Assembly: GCF_000344135.1 (NCBI RefSeq)
Contig: NZ_BAOP01000011.1
Span: forward strand, 1-64,000
DNA from: Gordonia malaquae NBRC 108250
Lineage (GTDB): Bacteria; Actinomycetota; Actinomycetes; Mycobacteriales; Mycobacteriaceae
Length of the DNA stretch: 64,000 nt
Direction: 5' to 3'
Part shown: piece after piece, positions 18,100-27,006 of the stretch
Layout: each line of letters starts with the position of its first letter
Numbering within the stretch: the stretch's first letter is position 1
Made by a program: the position numbers and the translations under genes
The notes under the pieces: model-generated
What the model was told of the DNA's origin: nothing
The model's database searches: none
What the model saw: the letters and a program-made list of their open reading frames with translations, nothing else

Positions 18100-18344
18100 A
18101 CCGTCGGCGCCCCCAGTCCGAACCACAGCGCAACCGCTGCCGCCACGCCCGCGACGACGAGTCCGCCGGCCCGCCAAACGAGCAGTCCGCGACGAACCTG
18201 ACCGATCCGAGAGTCGTCGATCGTCGTCCCCGACGGTAGGGCGACAGACATCGTCACGGCGACGATGCCTCCCAGCACCATCGCGACCAGTGCGATGAGA
18301 ACCTTCGCAGTTGATTCCTCACATCCGATGCATCGGTCGGGCAT
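18096..18344 (-). CDS. Small two-helix membrane protein
   Basis: An 82-residue protein with two hydrophobic segments (VLIALVAMVLGGIVAVTMSVAL and LVVAGVAAAVALWFGLGA) joined by a charged loop. Two Cys residues lie near the N-terminus (DRCIGCEES). It is the first gene of the GntR operon and starts 16 bp from the nearest operator palindrome. Nothing in the sequence indicates an activity; it may be a partner of the next membrane protein. Confidence 0.6.
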   Translation of the reverse strand: MPDRCIGCEESTAKVLIALVAMVLGGIVAVTMSVALPSGTTIDDSRIGQVRRGLLVWRAGGLVVAGVAAAVALWFGLGAPTV

Positions 18345-18360
18345 TCAGCACCGACCATGC

Positions 18361-18420
18361 GTATCAATACATTGATACAAAGTGTCCAATATCGATCCGA
18401 ATGTGTCAAACACTTGACAC
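18361..18420. promoter_or_regulatory. Two 18-bp operator palindromes, 42 bp apart
   Basis: GTATCAATACATTGATAC (18361-18378) and GTGTCAAACACTTGACAC (18403-18420) share the pattern GTnTCAA-nnnn-TTGAnAC. Their centres are exactly 42 bp apart, four helical turns, so two bound dimers would face the same side. The GT...AC ends suit GntR-family sites. They lie just upstream of the GntR operon and 127 bp before ilvD, so autoregulation is likely and an effect on ilvD is possible. Confidence 0.75.
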
Positions 18421-18546
18421 AAGTCCTCGCCGTTGAGCACGGCAGGAATAACCAGCAGGCCACGCGCGTAAAGTAGAAGGACAGTCCCCGGCCGTCAGCC
18501 CGGCAGGGGCAGGGACAACTAATCAGCGATTCGTAGCGAGGAACTC

Positions 18547-20391
18547 ATGCCAGCCCTTCGGTCTCGGACCACCACGGTCGGCCGCGAAGCAGCCGGCGCA
18601 CGCGCCCTGTGGCGTGCCACCGGAATGACCGACGACGACTTCGGTAAGCCGATCGTCGCCATCGCCAACTCGTACACGCAGTTCGTGCCCGGTCACGTGC
18701 ACCTCAAGAACGTCGGCGAGATCGTCGCCGAGGCCATCGTCGCCGCAGGCGGCGTGGCGAAAGAGTTCCACACGATCGCGGTCGACGACGGCATCGCGAT
18801 GGGACACGGCGGGATGCTGTACTCCCTCCCGAGCCGCGAGATCATCGCCGACTCCGTCGAGTACATGGTCAACGCGCACACCGCCGACGCCCTCGTCTGC
18901 ATCTCGAACTGCGACAAGATCACACCCGGCATGCTCAACGCGGCGATGCGTCTGAACATCCCGACGGTGTTCGTCTCCGGCGGTCCGATGGAAGCCGGAA
19001 CCTCGGTCGTCATCAACGGAGTGGTCCGCCCCGGCACCGACCTGATCGACGCGATCGTCGCGTCCGCCGACAGCAACGTCAACGATCAGGAACTCCTCGA
19101 GGTTGAGCGATCGGCATGCCCGACCTGTGGATCCTGTTCGGGCATGTTCACCGCCAACTCGATGAACTGCCTCACCGAAGCCCTCGGCCTCTCGCTGCCC
19201 GGCAACGGCTCGACGCTGGCGACGCAGACCGCACGTCGTGACCTGTTCACGCGTGCAGGTGAACTTATCGTCGACATCGCCACGAAGTACTACAAGGACG
19301 ACGACGAGTCGGTCCTCCCCCGCTCGGTCGCCACCCGGGAGGCATTCGAGAACGCCATGGCGCTCGACGTCGCGATGGGCGGATCGACCAACACCGTCCT
19401 GCACATCCTGGCGGCCGCCCAGGAGGGCGAGGTGTCGTTCGACCTGCACGACATCGACCGCATCTCACGCAACGTCCCGTGTCTGGCGAAGGTCGCACCC
19501 AACTCGCCCAACTACTACATGGAGCACGTTCACCGGGCAGGCGGAATCCCCGCGATCCTCGGTGAGCTCAACCGTGCGGGCTTGCTGAACCGAAACGTCC
19601 ATCCGGTCCACGCGTCCTCGCTCGAGGCGTACCTCGCCGACTGGGACATCCGAAGCGGCACCGCGACCGACACCGCCATCGAACTGTTCCACGCCGCGCC
19701 CGGCGGAGTCCGCACGACCGAGCCGTTCTCGACGTCCAACCGCTGGGAATCGCTCGACACCGACGCGGCCGACGGCTGCATCCGTGACAAGGAGCACGCG
19801 TATACCGTCGAAGGCGGTCTTGCCGTGCTCCACGGCAACATCGCGCAGGACGGCGCGATCCTCAAGACGGCGGGCGTCGATGAGGCGCTGTGGCACTTCC
19901 AGGGCCCGGCGCGCGTCGTCGAAAGCCAGGAGGACGCGGTCCACGCGATCCTGTCGAAGGAACTGCAGGCCGGCGAAGTCCTCGTGATCCGCTACGAAGG
20001 GCCTGCGGGTGGACCCGGCATGCAGGAGATGCTGCACCCGACCGCCTTCATGAAGGGCACCGGCATGGGCAAGAAATGCGGTCTGGTCACCGACGGCCGC
20101 TTCTCCGGCGGGTCGTCGGGCCTGGTCATCGGCCACGCCTCCCCCGAGGCTGCTGCCGGTGGCGACATCGGGCTGGTCGAGAACGGCGACGAGATCCTCA
20201 TCGACGTCAAGACCCGCACGCTCAAAGTGCTCCTCGACGACGAGACTCTCGCCGAGCGGCGCGCCAAGATGGAGGCCTCCGAGCGTCCGTGGCAGCCGAA
20301 GGACCGCCAGCGCCCGGTCACTCAGGCGCTGCGTGCGTACGCCAAGCTGGCGACGTCCGCCGACAAGGGCGCCGTCCGCTCGGTCGACTGA
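18547..20391 (+). CDS. ilvD: Dihydroxy-acid dehydratase
   Basis: A 614-residue Fe-S dehydratase that converts dihydroxyisovalerate and dihydroxymethylvalerate to 2-keto acids, the step after IlvC. Cluster and Mg2+ motifs are visible: [12 protein letters not shown] near residue 120 and [19 protein letters not shown] near 195. The C-terminal region carries [20 protein letters not shown] with the catalytic Ser. Length is normal for IlvD. ATG 18547 has GAGGA upstream. In M. tuberculosis ilvD is located elsewhere, so its position here joins all the ilv genes in one region. Confidence 0.96.
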   Translation: MPALRSRTTTVGREAAGARALWRATGMTDDDFGKPIVAIANSYTQFVPGHVHLKNVGEIVAEAIVAAGGVAKEFHTIAVDDGIAMGHGGMLYSLPSREIIADSVEYMVNAHTADALVCISNCDKITPGMLNAAMRLNIPTVFVSGGPMEAGTSVVINGVVRPGTDLIDAIVASADSNVNDQELLEVERSACPTCGSCSGMFTANSMNCLTEALGLSLPGNGSTLATQTARRDLFTRAGELIVDIATKYYKDDDESVLPRSVATREAFENAMALDVAMGGSTNTVLHILAAAQEGEVSFDLHDIDRISRNVPCLAKVAPNSPNYYMEHVHRAGGIPAILGELNRAGLLNRNVHPVHASSLEAYLADWDIRSGTATDTAIELFHAAPGGVRTTEPFSTSNRWESLDTDAADGCIRDKEHAYTVEGGLAVLHGNIAQDGAILKTAGVDEALWHFQGPARVVESQEDAVHAILSKELQAGEVLVIRYEGPAGGPGMQEMLHPTAFMKGTGMGKKCGLVTDGRFSGGSSGLVIGHASPEAAAGGDIGLVENGDEILIDVKTRTLKVLLDDETLAERRAKMEASERPWQPKDRQRPVTQALRAYAKLATSADKGAVRSVD

Positions 20392-20406
20392 GACGGGGCG
20401 AACATT

Positions 20407-20449
20407 CGAGAAGAGGCCCTCCAGCGAATCGCTGGAGGGCCTCTTCTCG
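20407..20449. terminator. 21-bp-arm hairpin between ilvD and doxX gene
   Basis: The arms at 20407-20427 and 20429-20449 are perfect reverse complements around a single base, so the actual loop is AAT or longer. It lies in the 72-bp convergent gap and can serve both strands. There is no strong U-tract. Confidence 0.85.
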
Positions 20450-20463
20450 GCTCCGGGAGCAGA

Positions 20464-21579
20464 TCAGTTCTTGACCAACGGGTTGGTTCCGTTGAAGACG
20501 ATCCAGACTGCGATGGCGGCGCCGATGCCGATCACCAGCCAGGCCGCCGAACCCCAGGCCGGACGTCGAGCCCAACCCCATCGACGGTCGAAGGCGTACA
20601 CGCCCGGCCCCGTGAGGATGAGGGCCGCTGCCGCCGCGGCGAGCATGATCTCGAATTCGAGGCCGCTGCCGCCTCCGTCACTTGCGAAGAACCACACACC
20701 GCCCGCGAGTGTCGCCTTGTACGTCATGGCTACGAGGATGCTGCCGAGCACCGCCGACCCTGCGATGGGGGTCAACAACCCGAGGATGAGCAGGATCCCG
20801 CCCGCGGTCTCACTGACTCCTCCGACGAGGGCGAGCCACTTGGTCGCCTCCGGGTCGAAGCCGATGCTCGGGTCGGGAACATTCTGGAGAAAGGTCGAGA
20901 ACCCGTCGGGCCCGGGACCGTTCATCCAGCCCGTCAGCTTCTGCAGTCCGTGGACCGTGAAGATTCCGCCAACGGCGAGGCGAAGGATCAACAGGCCGAG
21001 GTCGAGGGTGCCACGGCGTGTCGGAGCCGGCTCGGCGACGACAACCGGCGCCACATCGGCATCGGGCTCCGGCTCGAACGGCTCGGTCTGGTACTCCGGC
21101 ACCTCGATGGGAGTGGTGGGCATCGGCTCGATGTACGGCAGCGGATCCTGAGTCAGATGTTCGGCCGTGTGCCGTTCGGGACGTGGTCGCACCTCGTCGT
21201 CGACGTCGACGAACGGTTCGGTCTGGACCGGTTCATCGGAGGAGGTCACCTCCACGTCACTGAGCGGAAGTCGTGTCGTGGCCTCGGTGGGCGCGTCCAC
21301 GTCGTCTGTCACCTTCTCGATGACCGTGGTGTCCGTGTCGTCGGCCGGCGACGCCGCCTTCTCGATGAGACCGGTCTCAGCAGCGTCGTCGACCGCGTCG
21401 GTGTCGGGCGCGTCGATGACACTCGGAGCCTCGACCGCGTCGTCGTCGAAGGGCTTCGGTTCCGGCGCAGGTCGCCTGCCGTGCTGTTCGAAGAAGTTGT
21501 CACGGTCTGGCTGCGGTCGACGTGGCCGGCGCGGCGTCGGGCCACCGCTCGGCGTCGAATCGCTGTCATTGGAACTCAT
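20464..21579 (-). CDS. DoxX-family membrane protein with long acidic N-terminus
   Basis: A 371-residue protein syntenic with Rv3005c, which in M. tuberculosis forms a membrane-associated oxidoreductase complex with SodA and SseA. The C-terminal 170 residues form the four-helix DoxX domain (LGLLILRLAVGGIFTVHGLQKL, VSETAGGILLILGLLTPIAG, LGSILVAMTYKATLAGG, IMLAAAAAALILTGPG). Residues 1-200 are a disordered, Asp/Glu/Pro/Thr-rich cytoplasmic extension. ATG 21579 begins MSSNDSDSTPSGG; an upstream ATG was set aside because the added residues look unselected. A thiol or redox role is inferred from the family. Confidence 0.8.
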   Translation of the reverse strand: MSSNDSDSTPSGGPTPRRPRRPQPDRDNFFEQHGRRPAPEPKPFDDDAVEAPSVIDAPDTDAVDDAAETGLIEKAASPADDTDTTVIEKVTDDVDAPTEATTRLPLSDVEVTSSDEPVQTEPFVDVDDEVRPRPERHTAEHLTQDPLPYIEPMPTTPIEVPEYQTEPFEPEPDADVAPVVVAEPAPTRRGTLDLGLLILRLAVGGIFTVHGLQKLTGWMNGPGPDGFSTFLQNVPDPSIGFDPEATKWLALVGGVSETAGGILLILGLLTPIAGSAVLGSILVAMTYKATLAGGVWFFASDGGGSGLEFEIMLAAAAAALILTGPGVYAFDRRWGWARRPAWGSAAWLVIGIGAAIAVWIVFNGTNPLVKN

Positions 21580-21664
21580 CACACATCCGAGGGTATGCGC
21601 AGGTGGTTGAGTACCGGCTGAGCGGCACCCGACGATTTGGTAACGATCGTTTAGGGTGGACGGC

Positions 21665-22801
21665 ATGCCGCTGCCCTCTCTTCTCTCGCGGCGCACCGCA
21701 GCCGTGGCCGTCGCACTCGTCGTCGGGACGTCGGCGTCCGGATGCGCGAGTTTCGCCGATCAAGAGACGACGGCCGACGAAGGCACGTTCAGTTCGGTGC
21801 CGACCGGGGTGTACCGGCCGGACGCACCTCCCGCTCCGAGCAGGCCGACCGACGAGGGGCCGCCGCCGACGGGCCCGTGCATCGACCCGAATCCCTCGGT
21901 CATAGCGACGTGTCTGGCATCGACGTCCGGACTCCGTCCTGCCGACGCTCAGGGGCAGACGACGTACGTGGCCGAGCGGACCACCGGCAAGATCATCCTG
22001 TCCAAGCGGTTCGGTCCGCAGCGTGCCATCGCCACGGTCGACGTCGACGCGTCAGGCGACGGCGGACTGATCGATTTCGAGATGTCGCCGACATGGATGC
22101 AGGATCAGATGATCTTCGCCCTGATCACCACCCCATCGGACAACCGAGTGGTGCGGATCGCGCCGACGGGTTCGGTCAAACCGATTCTGACCGGCATCCC
22201 GAAGGGTCCGACCGGCAATCTCGGGTCCATCGCGTTCACCTCACCCACCGAACTGACGATCGCGACCGGCGACGCCGGCAGTCCGTCAGACGCGAGGAAC
22301 CCGTCGTCGTTGGCGGGGAAGATCCTGACAATCGATCCGAACCGGCCGGGGGCACGCCCGGAGGTCGAAGCGTCCGGGCTCGGTTCGAACGTCGCTCTCT
22401 GCAGAGACGCGACGGGCGGCCGGCTGTTCGTCGCCGACAGCGGTGCGGCCGGAGATCGACTGTCCCTGGTGAGCCAAAAGTCGTTGAAGACTCTGTGGAC
22501 ATGGCCTGGCCGACCCGGTGTCACCGGATGCGCGACGGGCACGGACTGGATCGCCGTCTCCGTCGCCTCCAAGAAGCGCATCGACATGTTCGGCAAGCCG
22601 ACCAGCGCCAGCCCGAGCGTCAGCGAACCGTCGTCCGAGGACACGTCGAAGACCTACGGTGCCGTCGGCCGTCTCACCACGTTCGGCGGGGCCTACCAGC
22701 TCGCCACCGTGAACAAGACCGCTCCCGGCACTAAGCCGGTCGGCACCGACGACCGTGTGGCCATCAACATGCCGAAGCCGCCTGCCGAAGACCGCACCTA
22801 G
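21665..22801 (+). CDS. lppZ: LppZ-like lipoprotein (sorbosone dehydrogenase-like propeller)
   Basis: A 378-residue lipoprotein in the Rv3006 (lppZ) position. The signal ends in a lipobox, TSASGC, near residue 30, followed by a Pro/Thr linker. The rest matches the glucose/sorbosone dehydrogenase beta-propeller, with GDGGLIDFEMSPTW, IAFTSPTELTIATGDAGSPSDARN and NPSSLAGKILTIDPN. Whether PQQ is bound is unknown. ATG 21665 follows an AGGGTGG purine run. It should be anchored to the outer face of the cell membrane. Confidence 0.85.
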   Translation: MPLPSLLSRRTAAVAVALVVGTSASGCASFADQETTADEGTFSSVPTGVYRPDAPPAPSRPTDEGPPPTGPCIDPNPSVIATCLASTSGLRPADAQGQTTYVAERTTGKIILSKRFGPQRAIATVDVDASGDGGLIDFEMSPTWMQDQMIFALITTPSDNRVVRIAPTGSVKPILTGIPKGPTGNLGSIAFTSPTELTIATGDAGSPSDARNPSSLAGKILTIDPNRPGARPEVEASGLGSNVALCRDATGGRLFVADSGAAGDRLSLVSQKSLKTLWTWPGRPGVTGCATGTDWIAVSVASKKRIDMFGKPTSASPSVSEPSSEDTSKTYGAVGRLTTFGGAYQLATVNKTAPGTKPVGTDDRVAINMPKPPAEDRT

Positions 22802-22830
22802 CTACCGTCGTGTGACGGCGATCTGAACCT

Positions 22831-22875
22831 TAGGGTGTGAATCGGTGTCACCTGGTGACACCGATTCACACCCTA
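22831..22875. repeat. 22-bp perfect inverted repeat around one base
   Basis: The arms at 22831-22852 and 22854-22875 are exact reverse complements around a single T at 22853, starting 30 bp after the lppZ stop. The unit GGTGT occurs 10 bp apart inside each arm. No U-tract follows. As RNA it would form a near-continuous stem, and as DNA it is a 45-bp palindrome. Confidence 0.88.
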
Positions 22876-23062
22876 GTGCGGCTCCAGAGCGTTCTAGGGG
22901 CAATGCCGTTCGGATAAGGAGCTGCCGGTCGATGTCAACGATGCTGGGGAATCGAGGGCGGCCGGTTGAGTGTTCCGTGCACCGTTCCATCTGGTCACAG
23001 CATCGTTTCAGTCGCTCCCAACGCGATCACAAGCCCGGACGACCAGCAGAAACCACTCGCCG

Positions 23063-23119
23063 CGACGCTCGTTGACAGACGCGGCCTCCACAAAGGCCGC
23101 GCCTGTCAACGAAGCGTCG
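23063..23119. repeat. 57-bp hairpin downstream of gatB
   Basis: Three paired blocks (23063-23069 with 23113-23119, 23070-23078 with 23103-23111, 23080-23087 with 23094-23101) are separated by single unpaired bases around a 6-nt loop. It may serve as the gatB terminator, though it lies about 150 bp beyond the stop and lacks a U-tract. Confidence 0.7.
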
Positions 23120-23271
23120 ATCTCAGTCGCCGAATGCAGCGTTCGTCGCCGAAGGCAGCGAACAGGCACGGGATCGTCAGTCGGGCAGCTGCATTGACTC
23201 CGGGATCCTCGGCTGACGTCTAGCGCCTCGTGGGTGGATAGGGTGCCCTAGCCCGTTCTACGTCCGTTCGG

Positions 23272-24780
23272 TCAGGCACCGCAAGCGGCGAGGACCAGTT
23301 CCTTGACGCGTGCCGGATCCGCCTGGCCGCGGGTGGCCTTCATGACGTCGCCGACGATCTTGCCCGCAGCCTGAACCTTGCCGCTGCGGATCTTGTCGGC
23401 GATGTCGGGGTTGGCGGCGAGCGCCTCGTCGACCGCCTTCTGCAGCGCGGAGTCGTCGCGGACCACTTCGAGGCCGCGGTCGGCGACGATCTGCTTGGGC
23501 TCGCCCTCACCGTCGAGGACCGCGGTGACGACCTGCTGAGCGAGTTTGTTCGTGAGCTTGCCCTCGTCGACGAGGCCGATCACCTCGGCGACCTGGGCCG
23601 GCGTGATCGACAGGTCGGCGAGCTCGGTGTTCCGCGTGTTCGCCTGCTGAGCGAGGAAGGACACCCACCAGCTGCGCGCAGCGTCGGACGACGCACCGGC
23701 TTCCGCGGTCGCGATGATCAGGTCGACGGCGCCGACATTGACCAGATCGCGCATCACCTCGTCGGAGACGCCCCACTCCTCCTGGATACGTGCACGGCGG
23801 ATCCACGGCAGTTCCGGCAACGTCGCGCGGATCGACTCGACCCATTCCGGGTCGGCGATCACCGGCGGCAGGTCGGGCTCCGGGAAGTACCGGTAGTCTT
23901 CTGCGGTCTCCTTGCGACGACCGGCGGACGTGGTGCCGTCGGCCTCGTGGAAGTGACGGGTCTCCTGGATCACCTCGCCACCGGTGGTGAGGACAACGGC
24001 CTGACGCTGCATCTCGAAGCGCACGGCGGTCTCGACGCTCTTCAGGGAGTTCACATTCTTCGTCTCGGTACGAGTACCGAACTCGGTCGCGTCCTTCGCC
24101 ATCAGCGACAGGTTGACGTCACATCGCATCGAACCCTGGTCCATCCGGACGTCGGACACGTCCAGCGACGAGAGCAGGTCGCGCAACGCGGTCACGTATG
24201 CGCGAGCGACCTCGGGTGCACGCTCCCCCGCACCCTCGATCGGACGCGTCACGATCTCGACGAGCGGCACACCCGCGCGGTTGTAGTCGAGCAGCGAGTG
24301 GCTCGCACCGTGGATACGACCGGTGCTGCCGCCGATGTGCAGCGACTTCCCGGTGTCCTCCTCCATATGCGCGCGCTCGATCTCCACGCGCCAGGTGGTT
24401 CCGTCGGTCAGCACGACGTCGAGGTACCCGTCGTACGCGATCGGCTCGTCGTACTGGCTGATCTGGTAGTTCTTCGGCTGGTCCGGGTAGAAGTAGTTCT
24501 TCCGCGCGAAGACGCTCGATTCGCGGATCGAACAGTTCAACGCGAGACCGATCTTGACGGCCGACGCGATCGCGGTCGCGTTCGCGACCGGAAGTGCACC
24601 CGGCAGTGCAAGACACGACGGGCACACCTGGGCGTTGGGGTCGCCGCCGAACGTCGTCGGGCAGCCGCAGAACATCTTCGTCGCGGTGCCGAGCTCGACG
24701 TGCACCTCCATGCCCATGACCGGGTCGAACGCCGCGACGACGTCGTCGTAATCCATCAGTTCGTGGGTAGCCGCACTCAT
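23272..24780 (-). CDS. gatB: Asp/Glu-tRNA amidotransferase subunit B
   Basis: The 502-residue tRNA-binding and kinase subunit of GatCAB, which amidates Glu-tRNA(Gln) and Asp-tRNA(Asn). The N-terminal catalytic domain carries [23 protein letters not shown] and [15 protein letters not shown] (Zn-binding Cys). [23 protein letters not shown] and the [16 protein letters not shown] strand follow. The C-terminal helical YqeY-like domain ends the protein. ATG 24780 begins MSAATHEL. It is separated from gatA/gatC by pfkA and others, as in M. tuberculosis. Confidence 0.96.
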   Translation of the reverse strand: MSAATHELMDYDDVVAAFDPVMGMEVHVELGTATKMFCGCPTTFGGDPNAQVCPSCLALPGALPVANATAIASAVKIGLALNCSIRESSVFARKNYFYPDQPKNYQISQYDEPIAYDGYLDVVLTDGTTWRVEIERAHMEEDTGKSLHIGGSTGRIHGASHSLLDYNRAGVPLVEIVTRPIEGAGERAPEVARAYVTALRDLLSSLDVSDVRMDQGSMRCDVNLSLMAKDATEFGTRTETKNVNSLKSVETAVRFEMQRQAVVLTTGGEVIQETRHFHEADGTTSAGRRKETAEDYRYFPEPDLPPVIADPEWVESIRATLPELPWIRRARIQEEWGVSDEVMRDLVNVGAVDLIIATAEAGASSDAARSWWVSFLAQQANTRNTELADLSITPAQVAEVIGLVDEGKLTNKLAQQVVTAVLDGEGEPKQIVADRGLEVVRDDSALQKAVDEALAANPDIADKIRSGKVQAAGKIVGDVMKATRGQADPARVKELVLAACGA

Positions 24781-24907
24781 GCCGTCCATCGTATCTGGGG
24801 GTGGATCTCGGGGATTGTCCCGATGCCCGAAGCAGCCCGGAATCCATACCGTGAGGACATGGATCGAGGCGTCCGCCCCGACCGAACTTCCAGCGACAGG
24901 ACTCGCC

Positions 24908-25219
24908 ATGACTGATCAGAACGTTCCCTTCGACTCCGCTCAGGGAGCAGAAGGAACCGCTCAGGGAGCAGGAGGAGCCGCAATTGGAGCAGGAGGAGCC
25001 GCTCAGGGACCGACGGACTTCACGAAGGCCGAAGCGGGACCGAAGCGCCTGCGCCGATCACGAACCGACAAATGGATGGGCGGAGTCGCAGGCGGCATCG
25101 CCGACTACTTCGGTGTCGACTCGACGTGGGTGCGCGTAGCGTTCGTCGCGTCGATCATCCTGCCCGGCCCACAGGTCCTGCTGTACCTGCTGCTCTGGCT
25201 GATCATCCCGCAGGATTGA
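24908..25219 (+). CDS. PspC-domain membrane protein
   Basis: A 103-residue protein. Residues 1-50 are a low-complexity Gln/Gly/Ala stretch with repeated GAGGAA units, encoded by short tandem DNA repeats. Residues 52-100 are a PspC domain ([31 protein letters not shown]) followed by a membrane segment ([17 protein letters not shown]). PspC proteins sense or buffer membrane stress. ATG 24908 has AGGA upstream. It ends 9 bp from the convergent pfkA gene. Confidence 0.85.
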   Translation: MTDQNVPFDSAQGAEGTAQGAGGAAIGAGGAAQGPTDFTKAEAGPKRLRRSRTDKWMGGVAGGIADYFGVDSTWVRVAFVASIILPGPQVLLYLLLWLIIPQD

Positions 25220-25228
25220 CTCCCGCGC

Positions 25229-26260
25229 TCAGCCGAAGATCGCGCGGGCGCCCCGGTACTGGTCGAGTGGAACGTTCTTGGTGTGGCCGACGGCCTCGGA
25301 GAACGGGACCCGTTCGATGTCCATGCCGCGCAGCGCGACCATCTGACCCCACGCCTGATCGGCCACCATGTCGCTCACTGCCTGGCCGAAACGGGTGCCG
25401 AGGACACGGTCCCACGCGGACGGGACACCGCCGCGCTGGATGTGACCGAGCACCGTCGCCCGGGTCTCGATGCCGGTCTTCTCCTCGATGAGCGGTGCGA
25501 GGATCTCGCCGATTCCGCCGAGGCGTGGACGGTTGAAGCCGTCCATCCCCTTGTGCGAGTGCGCCTCGTCCATGTCCGGCAGAGTGAAGCCCTCGGCGAC
25601 GACCACCATCGGCGAACGCCCGCGCAGTCGGACGCTCTGCACCCACTCGCAGATCTGATCGAGATTTTCCGGCTGTTCCGGAATCAGGATCGCGTGCGCA
25701 CCGCCTGCAGTCCCGGCATACATGGCGATCCATCCCGCGTGGCGGCCCATCACTTCGAGGACCATGCATCGCTTGTGGGAGTTGCCGGTCGTCCGCAGCC
25801 GGTCGACGGCTTCGGTGGCGATCTCGACAGCGGTGTTGAAACCGAACGTGTAGTCCGTGGCCTCGAGGTCGTTGTCGATGGTCTTCGGGACACCGACGAC
25901 AGGGATACCGTCCTCATACAGTCGGTTCGCCGCGGCCATCGTGCCGTCGCCGCCGATGGCGATCACACCGTCGACGCCCAGCCTCTTCATGTGGGCCTTG
26001 ATGTTGTCCGGGGTGCCGTCGGGCTCGGTGTACGGGCCGAATCGACTGGTCCCCAGAATCGTGCCGCCCTGTGACGAGATGCCGCGGACCACGGAGCGAT
26101 CGAGCGGCATCACGTCGCCGTACACGAGCCCCCGGTAGCCGCGCAGATACCCGACGAACTCCTGATCGTGCAGCGTCTCTCCCTGGAGAACGGTCCCGCG
26201 GATCACCGCGTTGAGTCCTGGGCAGTCGCCGCCGGAGGTCAGGATGCCGAAACGCCCCAT
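25229..26260 (-). CDS. pfkA: 6-phosphofructokinase
   Basis: A 343-residue glycolytic enzyme that phosphorylates fructose 6-phosphate. The N-terminus MGRFGILTSGGDCPGLNAVIRG and the motif IGGDGTMAAA bind the phosphate donor; PKTIDNDLEATDYTFGF carries the catalytic Asp. Gly after GGD at the position that is Asp in PPi-dependent enzymes predicts ATP use, although Lys in PKTIDND is the form also found in PPi enzymes. GHIQRGG lies near the C-terminus. Its place between gatB and gatA follows the mycobacterial order (Rv3010c). Confidence 0.95.
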   Translation of the reverse strand: MGRFGILTSGGDCPGLNAVIRGTVLQGETLHDQEFVGYLRGYRGLVYGDVMPLDRSVVRGISSQGGTILGTSRFGPYTEPDGTPDNIKAHMKRLGVDGVIAIGGDGTMAAANRLYEDGIPVVGVPKTIDNDLEATDYTFGFNTAVEIATEAVDRLRTTGNSHKRCMVLEVMGRHAGWIAMYAGTAGGAHAILIPEQPENLDQICEWVQSVRLRGRSPMVVVAEGFTLPDMDEAHSHKGMDGFNRPRLGGIGEILAPLIEEKTGIETRATVLGHIQRGGVPSAWDRVLGTRFGQAVSDMVADQAWGQMVALRGMDIERVPFSEAVGHTKNVPLDQYRGARAIFG

Positions 26261-26354
26261 GCCGGAAGTCCTCTCGTGTCGCGGCGGCACGTGGTCCGCA
26301 CCGCTGATGGGTTCAATGACAACACTTTTCGCGGCACAGGGTCGGGTGGTCGGC

Positions 26355-26996
26355 CTACTTGAGTCCGTTCTCGTACGCGAAGACCACAGCTTGGGCTCGA
26401 TCCCGCAGGCCGAGCTTGGCGAGCACATTGCTCACATGCGTCTTCACGGTCTGTTCGGAGACGAACAGGTCGACGGCGATCTCCGCATTCGACTTTCCGT
26501 CGGCGACCGTTTCGAGCACCTCCCGCTCGCGTGGAGTGAGCACGTCGACGGCGGTCGACACCGGCTTCGCCGCCCGTGAGGTGACCTCGGCGATGAGCCG
26601 CCGCGTGACCGACGGCGCCAGCAGAGCATCACCTGCAGCGACCACGCGGACCGCACGGACCAGTTCGTCGGCCGGTGCGTCCTTGAGCATGAACCCTGAC
26701 GCCCCGATCCGCAGAGCGGAGTACACGTAGTCGTCGATGTCGAACGTGGTCAGCATCAACACCTTGGTCGCCGATCCGCTCGCGATGATCTGCTCCGCAG
26801 CCCAGAGACCGTCTCGCCGGGGCATTCGGACATCCATCAGCACGATGTCGGGCTGAAGCCGCTTGCAGACCTCGACTGCCGCGATCCCGTCTTCGGCGTC
26901 TCCGAGCACCGAGATGTCGGGGGCGGCGTTCAAGAGCGCGGCGAAACCGGCACGGACCATCGCCTGATCGTCGGCGATCACCACAGTCACTGACAC
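26355..26996 (-). CDS. NarL/LuxR-type response regulator
   Basis: A 213-residue regulator. The receiver domain (1-120) has acidic residues in VVIADDQ, the phospho-acceptor Asp in DIVLMDVRMP, Thr in MLTTF and Lys in MLKDAP. The C-terminal LuxR helix-turn-helix reads LTPREREVLETVADGKSNAEIAVDLFVSEQTVKTHVSNVLAKLGL. The GTG at 26996 places the receiver at the N-terminus. It lies 10 bp after the histidine kinase gene and is its cognate partner. Confidence 0.92.
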   Translation of the reverse strand: MSVTVVIADDQAMVRAGFAALLNAAPDISVLGDAEDGIAAVEVCKRLQPDIVLMDVRMPRRDGLWAAEQIIASGSATKVLMLTTFDIDDYVYSALRIGASGFMLKDAPADELVRAVRVVAAGDALLAPSVTRRLIAEVTSRAAKPVSTAVDVLTPREREVLETVADGKSNAEIAVDLFVSEQTVKTHVSNVLAKLGLRDRAQAVVFAYENGLK

Positions 26997-27006
26997 TCGA
27001 CAAAGC

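Larger units (their letters stand above)
22802..23271. other. 470-bp convergent intergenic region
   Basis: No gene is supported between lppZ and gatB; the open frames here are short and lack ribosome sites. The region contains the 22-bp-arm hairpin at 22831-22875, the hairpin at 23063-23119, and an imperfect 16-bp direct repeat (23126-23141 and 23145-23160, period 19 bp). Confidence 0.65.

Noticed and set aside
22966-23223. Small open frames in the lppZ-gatB gap
   Set aside because: No ribosome site, no codon bias, and they run through the hairpin and repeat sequences.
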